Below, in pieces: positions 6,590 to 9,533 of a DNA stretch of 9,533 bases (positions are counted from its first letter, which is position 1; the number at the start of each line of letters is the position of its first letter). The stretch is taken from the NCBI GenBank assembly GCA_023457235.1, contig JAEWMK010000514.1, positions 1-9,533 on the forward strand, given 5' to 3'. The position numbers and the translations under genes were made by a program. The DNA comes from Bacillota bacterium. GTDB lineage: Bacteria > Bacillota > Bacilli > Bacillales > Bacillaceae_J. The notes under the pieces were generated by a model. The model was given only the letters and a program-made list of their open reading frames with translations, had not been told where the DNA came from and did no database searches.

Positions 6590-6871
6590 TCTTAATAATC
6601 CTCCCTTTGAAATATAATGTTATTTTTTATCAATATACTACTTTTTATTAAGTAACGCGCATAAAACCTATTTTAATTCACGAATAAAAAGTCATAACAT
6701 TCAGATTTCATTACATATGTTAGTAGTGAAAAGGCACTAAGCGGGGTGATTTTATAAGAAGTGTAAATATTTCGTAAATTCATACGTTATAGTAGAAATT
6801 TTTAGCAATAACATGTACAATAATATTATCAAGTGTTGGTATTGTTACTAATTCACCTCTATTTAATTTCT
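6590..6871. other. AT-rich divergent intergenic region (pepV / ytzE)
   Basis: There is no ORF with a credible ribosome site in this stretch. It contains a perfect 10-bp inverted repeat with a 33-nt gap (ACTTTTTATT 6640-6649 and AATAAAAAGT 6683-6692) and an ACATATGT palindrome (6713-6720). Promoters for both flanking genes must lie here. TATA-like hexamers occur on both strands, but none has a convincing -35 partner, so no promoter is called. Confidence 0.5.
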
Positions 6872-6891
6872 TGTTCAAATGGGTTTGAACA
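6872..6891. promoter_or_regulatory. Perfect dyad TGTTCAAA-N4-TTTGAACA just upstream of ytzE, candidate operator or leader hairpin
   Basis: An 8-bp arm (6872-6879), a 4-nt spacer (TGGG) and its exact reverse complement (6884-6891) lie 7 bp before the AAGGAGTGG ribosome site of ytzE. The position suits an operator overlapping the ytzE promoter/leader, or an RNA hairpin gating the ribosome site. Autoregulation by YtzE itself is a guess. Confidence 0.45.
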
Positions 6892-6898
6892 TTATATT

Positions 6899-6907
6899 AA
6901 GGAGTGG
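6899..6907 (+). promoter_or_regulatory. Ribosome binding site that fixes the TTG start of ytzE
   Basis: AAGGAGTGG with 7 nt between its GGAG and the TTG at 6912. The only upstream in-frame ATG (6879) has no ribosome site and lies inside the dyad. Confidence 0.85.
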
Positions 6908-6911
6908 TTTT

Positions 6912-7127
6912 TTGAACCCAACTACCCGGATGATAAACCGCATCAAGTCTGTTTACTTATTCATTAGTGAAAGAGGCACAGTTTCAACACAAGAACTTGT
7001 TGAAGAATTTGGTACAACACCTCGAACTATTCAAAGAGACTTAAATGTGCTGACTTACAATGATTTAGTCTGCAGTCCGAGTCGAGGAGTATGGACAACA
7101 ACAGAAAAGAAGGTAAAGATATCATAA
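6912..7127 (+). CDS. ytzE: YtzE-type small DeoR-family HTH DNA-binding protein
   Basis: This 71-aa protein consists almost only of a DeoR-type winged helix: IKSVYLFISERGTVSTQEL (helix 1 and turn), VEEFGTTPRTIQRDLNVL (recognition helix with the conserved RTIQRDL) and a wing, NDLVCSPSRGVWTTTEKK. DeoR repressors normally carry a sugar-phosphate-sensing C-terminal domain of about 180 aa, which is absent here. Any regulation must therefore be ligand-independent or through a partner. The length matches my memory of B. subtilis YtzE. TTG at 6912 is chosen because of its ribosome site. The dyad at 6872-6891 may be its own target. The gene is monocistronic: the stop is followed 1 nt later by structured repeat copy B and then by a terminator hairpin. 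Confidence 0.88.
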   Translation: MNPTTRMINRIKSVYLFISERGTVSTQELVEEFGTTPRTIQRDLNVLTYNDLVCSPSRGVWTTTEKKVKIS

Positions 7128-7128
7128 A

Positions 7129-7286
7129 TTAGAAAAGTAGAAGCGCCCGTTTAGCGACGTAAGGACTGGAGCACATCGACTGAGATAAAGGATATCCGGC
7201 GAAGAGCGTAAGCGATCTTCTCCTGTTGACTTATCGTAGGGAGGTGGACGAAGTCCACTAGTCGCTGGGCGCTGGAACTAGACAAT
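7129..7286 (+). repeat. Structured dispersed repeat, copy B (158 bp)
   Basis: Second copy of the element at 3838-3994, same orientation. The pairing positions are kept with different bases: AGCGCCC 7142-7148 with GGGCGCT 7267-7273; AGCGAC 7153-7158 with GTCGCT 7261-7266 (copy A has ATCGCC/GGCGAT); GGACT 7163-7167 with AGTCC 7252-7256 (copy A AAACT/AGTTT); GATAA 7184-7188 with TTATC 7231-7235; and GAAGA 7201-7205 with TCTTC 7216-7220 (copy A GAATTGC/GCAATTC). A local alternative hairpin GTGGAC-GAA-GTCCAC (7244-7258) competes with the third helix. The repeat starts 1 nt after the ytzE stop. No ORF. Confidence 0.88.
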
Positions 7287-7350
7287 ATGGGCTACACCTG
7301 AATTGCATTTTCTGAGCAATGGGTGCAGCCCATTATGTTTATGTTGTTTG
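7287..7350 (+). terminator. Terminator hairpin between convergent ytzE and pseudouridine synthase genes
   Basis: ATGGGCT (7287-7293) pairs with AGCCCAT (7327-7333). CACC (7295-7298) pairs with GGTG (7322-7325) after one mismatch, and ATTGC (7302-7306) with GCAAT (7316-7320). On the plus strand it is followed by a U-rich but interrupted tract (TTATGTTTATGTTGTTT), fitting termination of ytzE. On the minus strand the hairpin follows the pseudouridine synthase stop but lacks a U-run, so termination in that direction may be weaker or may use the adjoining repeat. Confidence 0.65.
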
Positions 7351-8061
7351 CTTTAATAATTCAACTTCCTCATCATCCAGTTCCCGATATTCACCTGGTT
7401 TTAAGGATTCATCAAGTGATAGCGGACCCATTTTTATTCTCATTAAGAAAGTCACCTTTTTATTAACAGCCTCAAACATTCGTTTTACTTGATGAAATTT
7501 CCCTTCCGTGATCGTCAATTCAATTTCTGATCTATTTTCCCTTTCATTTGTAGACAAAATGACGAGTTCGGCTGGTTTTGTTTTATAGTCATCATCAAGT
7601 GTTACCCCCTGCTTAAAGGCCTCAATATCATGCTCTGTTACAAGACCTGCTATTTTGGCATAATACGTTTTTGGTACATGTTTTTTCGGGGATAGAAGCT
7701 GATGGGCTAATTGGCCATCATTCGTTAATAGTAATAAACCAACCGTATCTTTATCGAGCCGCCCAACCGGAAATGGCTCATAAATTTGATCCTCCATCTC
7801 AAGCAGATCAATAACAGTCTCCTCACGATCATCTTCTGTCGCTGAAATGACCCCGTCTGGTTTATTCATCATCAAATAGATAAACTCTTTATATACTACT
7901 ATCTCGCCGTGAACCGTTACTGAATCGGTTTCAGGATCAAGATGTGTTTGAGGGTCTTTAACCACAGTCTCGTTTATTTGTACAGCACCGGTTTTCAGTA
8001 ATTTTTTTACTTCTTTCCGACTGCCATAGCCTGTATTGGCAAGCAGCTTGTCAATTCTCAT
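7339..8061 (-). CDS. RsuA/RluB-E-F family pseudouridine synthase (YtzG position)
   Basis: This 240-aa protein isomerises a specific uridine in rRNA to pseudouridine. An S4 RNA-binding domain occupies about 1-50 (MRIDKLLANTGYGSRKEVKKLL). It is followed by the catalytic domain, with NKPDGVISATED (66-77) and the GRLDKDTVGLLLLTNDG motif, where D103 is the catalytic aspartate. The C-terminal ITEGKFHQVKRMFEAV and GPLSL blocks complete the RsuA family pattern. By position it corresponds to B. subtilis ytzG, annotated as a 16S rRNA enzyme; the exact uridine cannot be deduced here. The ATG at 8061 has GGAGGA 6 nt upstream; a TTG-initiated extension to 8103 would add 14 residues that do not look like the S4 domain start and is rejected. 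Convergent with ytzE, divergent from the Gly-rich protein gene. Confidence 0.93.
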   Translation of the reverse strand: MRIDKLLANTGYGSRKEVKKLLKTGAVQINETVVKDPQTHLDPETDSVTVHGEIVVYKEFIYLMMNKPDGVISATEDDREETVIDLLEMEDQIYEPFPVGRLDKDTVGLLLLTNDGQLAHQLLSPKKHVPKTYYAKIAGLVTEHDIEAFKQGVTLDDDYKTKPAELVILSTNERENRSEIELTITEGKFHQVKRMFEAVNKKVTFLMRIKMGPLSLDESLKPGEYRELDDEEVELLKQTT

Positions 8062-8067
8062 GTTAAG

Positions 8068-8073
8068 TCCTCC
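8068..8073 (-). promoter_or_regulatory. Ribosome binding site that fixes the ATG start of the pseudouridine synthase
   Basis: GGAGGA on the minus strand, 6 nt before the ATG at 8061-8059, decides against the longer TTG start at 8103. Confidence 0.85.
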
Positions 8074-8122
8074 ATTTTCAAATTTTGGGGTGAACAATGC
8101 CAAATAGGCTATAGTTTAGTCC

Positions 8123-8147
8123 ACGATTATCTATATCGCATAGATTA
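8123..8147 (+). promoter_or_regulatory. Possible sporulation-type (SigK/SigE-like) promoter upstream of the Gly-rich protein gene
   Basis: CATAGATTA (8139-8147) fits the SigK -10 pattern CATANNNTA. An AC at 8123-8124 could be the -35 element, but the gap of 14 nt is shorter than usual. Transcription would begin about 25 nt before the ribosome site. The segment is also partly palindromic (TCTAT 8130-8134, ATAGA 8140-8144). This is a short motif match only. Confidence 0.25.
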
Positions 8148-8190
8148 ATAACGTAATAAAAAAGCACATACAAAAAAAGGAGAGAAGATA

Positions 8191-8451
8191 ATGAACTACT
8201 ATTATGATTATAGTGATTATGAACGACAATTTGGTTTTCCTGGAGGTGGCACAGGCGGATTCCCAGGAGGAGGATTCCCCGGCGGTGGTTTTCCAGGAGG
8301 TGGTTTTCCAGGCGGAGGCGGCAACATTGATCGTCGCTTAGACCGCATTGAAAACCAATTGCAACGCCATACAGAACGCCTTAATCGTCTAAATCGCCGC
8401 TTGCAACGTGTTGAACGGCAATTAGGCTATGCCCTTGAAGCCTGGGATTAA
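8191..8451 (+). CDS. Small FPGGG-repeat, Arg-rich coiled-coil protein of unknown function
   Basis: I do not recognise the function. This 86-aa protein begins with a Tyr/Asp-rich stretch (YYYDYSDYERQFG, 3-15). FP-Gly-Gly-Gly repeats follow (16-44, four perfect 5-residue units at 24-43). The rest is a strongly helical segment of 42 residues, with hydrophobic heptad positions I46, L50, I53, L57, L64, L67, L71, V74 and L78 and ten arginines. No signal peptide or membrane segment is present. The start has AAGGAGAG at a good distance. The flexible Gly/aromatic head plus oligomerising tail recalls structural or spore-surface proteins of Bacillus, which would agree with the weak sporulation-type promoter, but this is inference. 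It is monocistronic, between divergent and convergent neighbours, with hairpins downstream. Confidence 0.82.
   Translation: MNYYYDYSDYERQFGFPGGGTGGFPGGGFPGGGFPGGGFPGGGGNIDRRLDRIENQLQRHTERLNRLNRRLQRVERQLGYALEAWD
8260..8319 (+). repeat. 15-bp tandem repeat encoding FPGGG (four units)
   Basis: Four units of TTY-CCN-GGN-GGN-GGN lie within the Gly-rich gene, with a fifth degenerate unit before them (8236-8250). Units differ mostly at third codon positions. Purifying selection on the peptide is one reading. Copy number could vary among strains by slippage or recombination. Confidence 0.85.
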
Positions 8452-8536
8452 TGGGACACAGGGTCGGGTTCTCTGTCCCAGTTTGGGAAAAGAGGCGGAC
8501 TTAACTGTTCGCCTTTTCCCTTCGTTTTTGTTTTTG
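8452..8536 (+). terminator. Two hairpins downstream of the Gly-rich gene; the second followed by a U-rich tract
   Basis: The first hairpin, TGGGACA (8452-8458) with TGTCCCA (8474-8480), begins directly after the stop and lacks a U-run. The second has GGGAAAA (8485-8491) and GGCG (8494-8497) pairing with CGCC (8510-8513) and TTTTCCC (8514-8520) around a GA bulge. It is followed on the plus strand by TTCGTTTTTGTTTTTG, fitting intrinsic termination of the Gly-rich gene. The second hairpin overlaps the last codons of the convergent flippase gene. Confidence 0.7.
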
Positions 8537-9533
8537 TAAAAATTTAAAACGATAGCCAAGAATACTCCCCGCTAAATTACTTTGAATGCTTAAATATAAA
8601 TAAACTCCAGCACCTGCCGTAATAGAAAGAACCAACACAACAATAGATTGACCGCGTCCGTCCTCATATGAAACAACAAAGGAAAGAATCCATTTTACCA
8701 ATTGAACAACGGCAACCATAATTCCTACAAAAATAGTGATTAGTAGGCTGCGGCGAATCGTATAGTTGAAACGGACGCTCGCATATTTTTTAATCGCCCA
8801 AAAATTAAATAAGATTGAAAATAAAAAGCCGATCGCTGTTGCACTAATTGCGCCATAGATTTCAAACTGCTTAATAAGCGGTATGTTCAAAATTAATTTT
8901 AAAAAGAAACCTCCGAACATACTATAAACAGCAAACCGCTGCTGATTGATTCCTTGCAAAATTGCAGCGGAAACGGTAAAGAGTGCAAAAAATAGCGCTA
9001 CAGGGGAATAATAAAATAAGACTCCTTCCCCAATATTAATGTCGTCTACACTAAAAAGGGCCCCGATTGCCGGCCCGGCCACCATCGATAGACCAAACAC
9101 AGCCGGTAATGTTAAAAACATAACAATTTGTAATGCTTGTGATACTTGCTTGTTTAATCGCGGCGTGTTTCTCGCTGCAAATGATTCCGTAATCGTTGGT
9201 ACAAGCGTTAAACCAAATGCTGTTGCAAGTGATACCGGAATCATAATTAATTTATGACTATTCATATTAAAGATAGAAAACAGCTCCTCGGCATATTTGC
9301 CACCTTTATTTATACTTTCCATTGTTCGGCTAAACGTAAATTCGTCCACTAATTGATAAAACGGAATGGCTAATGATACAAATACGAATGGACCCGCATA
9401 TGAAAGTAATTCCAACAGCATTTCCTTTGTTGTTAAATTACTTTGAGTTGTGTTTTGTTCCAACAATTCATCCAGGTGTTTTTTTCTTTTTACCCAATAC
9501 CAGATGAGGACACCCATACCCGCTATCGCACCC
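8501..9533 (-). CDS. murJ: YtgP/MurJ-type lipid II flippase (MATE-like MOP superfamily), 5' end beyond right window edge
   Basis: The frame is open to the window edge; about 344 codons including the stop are visible, against roughly 540 for the family, so this is the C-terminal two thirds. About nine to ten hydrophobic helices are seen, with family-type segments SYAGPFVFVSLAIPFYQLVDEFTF, ATAFGLTLVPTITESFA, AVFGLSMVAGPAIGALF and SAAILQGINQQRFAVYSMFGGFFLKLILNIPLI. The C-terminus is basic and cytosolic (KFLQKQKRREKANS). In B. subtilis YtgP is a MurJ that moves the lipid-linked peptidoglycan precursor across the membrane, and it lies next to the RsuA-type gene as here. SpoVB/YabM-type paralogues share the fold; synteny and sequence favour YtgP. 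The start lies outside the window; the ATG at 9517 is internal, because the frame continues upstream of it. Confidence 0.85.
   Translation of the reverse strand, partial: GAIAGMGVLIWYWVKRKKHLDELLEQNTTQSNLTTKEMLLELLSYAGPFVFVSLAIPFYQLVDEFTFSRTMESINKGGKYAEELFSIFNMNSHKLIMIPVSLATAFGLTLVPTITESFAARNTPRLNKQVSQALQIVMFLTLPAVFGLSMVAGPAIGALFSVDDINIGEGVLFYYSPVALFFALFTVSAAILQGINQQRFAVYSMFGGFFLKLILNIPLIKQFEIYGAISATAIGFLFSILFNFWAIKKYASVRFNYTIRRSLLITIFVGIMVAVVQLVKWILSFVVSYEDGRGQSIVVLVLSITAGAGVYLYLSIQSNLAGSILGYRFKFLQKQKRREKANS

Noticed and set aside
6879..6911. ATG at 6879 as the start of ytzE
   Set aside because: It has no ribosome site and lies inside the TGTTCAAA/TTTGAACA dyad; the TTG at 6912 has AAGGAGTGG at the right distance and gives the expected family length.
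8062..8103. TTG-initiated 14-residue extension of the pseudouridine synthase
   Set aside because: The S4 domain starts at MRIDKLL, whose ATG has a strong GGAGGA site; the extension reads through that site.
8236..8322. Repeats in the Gly-rich gene as a CRISPR or non-coding tandem array
   Set aside because: The period is 15 bp without spacers, the frame stays open and the variation is mostly synonymous, so it is a coding peptide repeat.

Overview
The window looks like chromosomal DNA of a low-GC Bacillaceae bacterium (Bacillus, Neobacillus, Cytobacillus or a relative). The evidence is strong GGAGG-type ribosome binding sites, AT-rich spacers, rho-independent terminators, TTG and GTG starts, and protein content. 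From memory, the order of recognisable genes (ytmP-type kinase, type I pullulanase, PepV dipeptidase, YtzE, RsuA-type pseudouridine synthase, YtgP/MurJ) matches the ytmP-amyX ... pepV-ytzE-ytzG-ytgP stretch of Bacillus subtilis. The species cannot be fixed from the sequence alone.

Layout. 1-2513 (minus): the start of an APH-fold phosphotransferase (cut by the left edge), preceded by an intracellular type I pullulanase; the two are 78 bp apart and could be co-transcribed. 2514-2825: a gene-free spacer with two adjacent palindromic elements (2546-2651 and 2652-2738), then the terminator of the next gene. 2826-6589 (minus): PepV, a CidA/LrgA plus CidB/LrgB pair with a 4-bp ATGA overlap, and a 331-aa protein that looks like a degenerate NERD domain. 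A 157-bp structured repeat sits between lrgB and the last gene. 6590-6911: a divergent control region with a perfect 8+8 bp dyad just before ytzE. 6912-7127 (plus): YtzE, a small DeoR-type HTH protein. 7129-7286: a second copy of the structured repeat, then a terminator shared by convergent genes. 7339-8061 (minus): RsuA-family pseudouridine synthase. 8191-8451 (plus): a small FPGGG-repeat/coiled-coil protein. 8501 to the right edge (minus): the C-terminal two thirds of a YtgP/MurJ-type lipid II flippase.

The proteins are mostly housekeeping: alpha-glucan debranching, dipeptide hydrolysis, small-metabolite or holin-like export, RNA modification and cell-wall precursor flipping. The most unusual content is non-coding. 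The two 157/158-bp repeats keep the same fold through compensatory base changes, which argues for selection on structure or for a mobile structured element. The 106-bp element at 2546-2651 has the left-hairpin/right-hairpin layout of a minimal non-autonomous IS200/IS605-type element. Repeats of these kinds may well be widespread in Bacillaceae; their function is not known to me.
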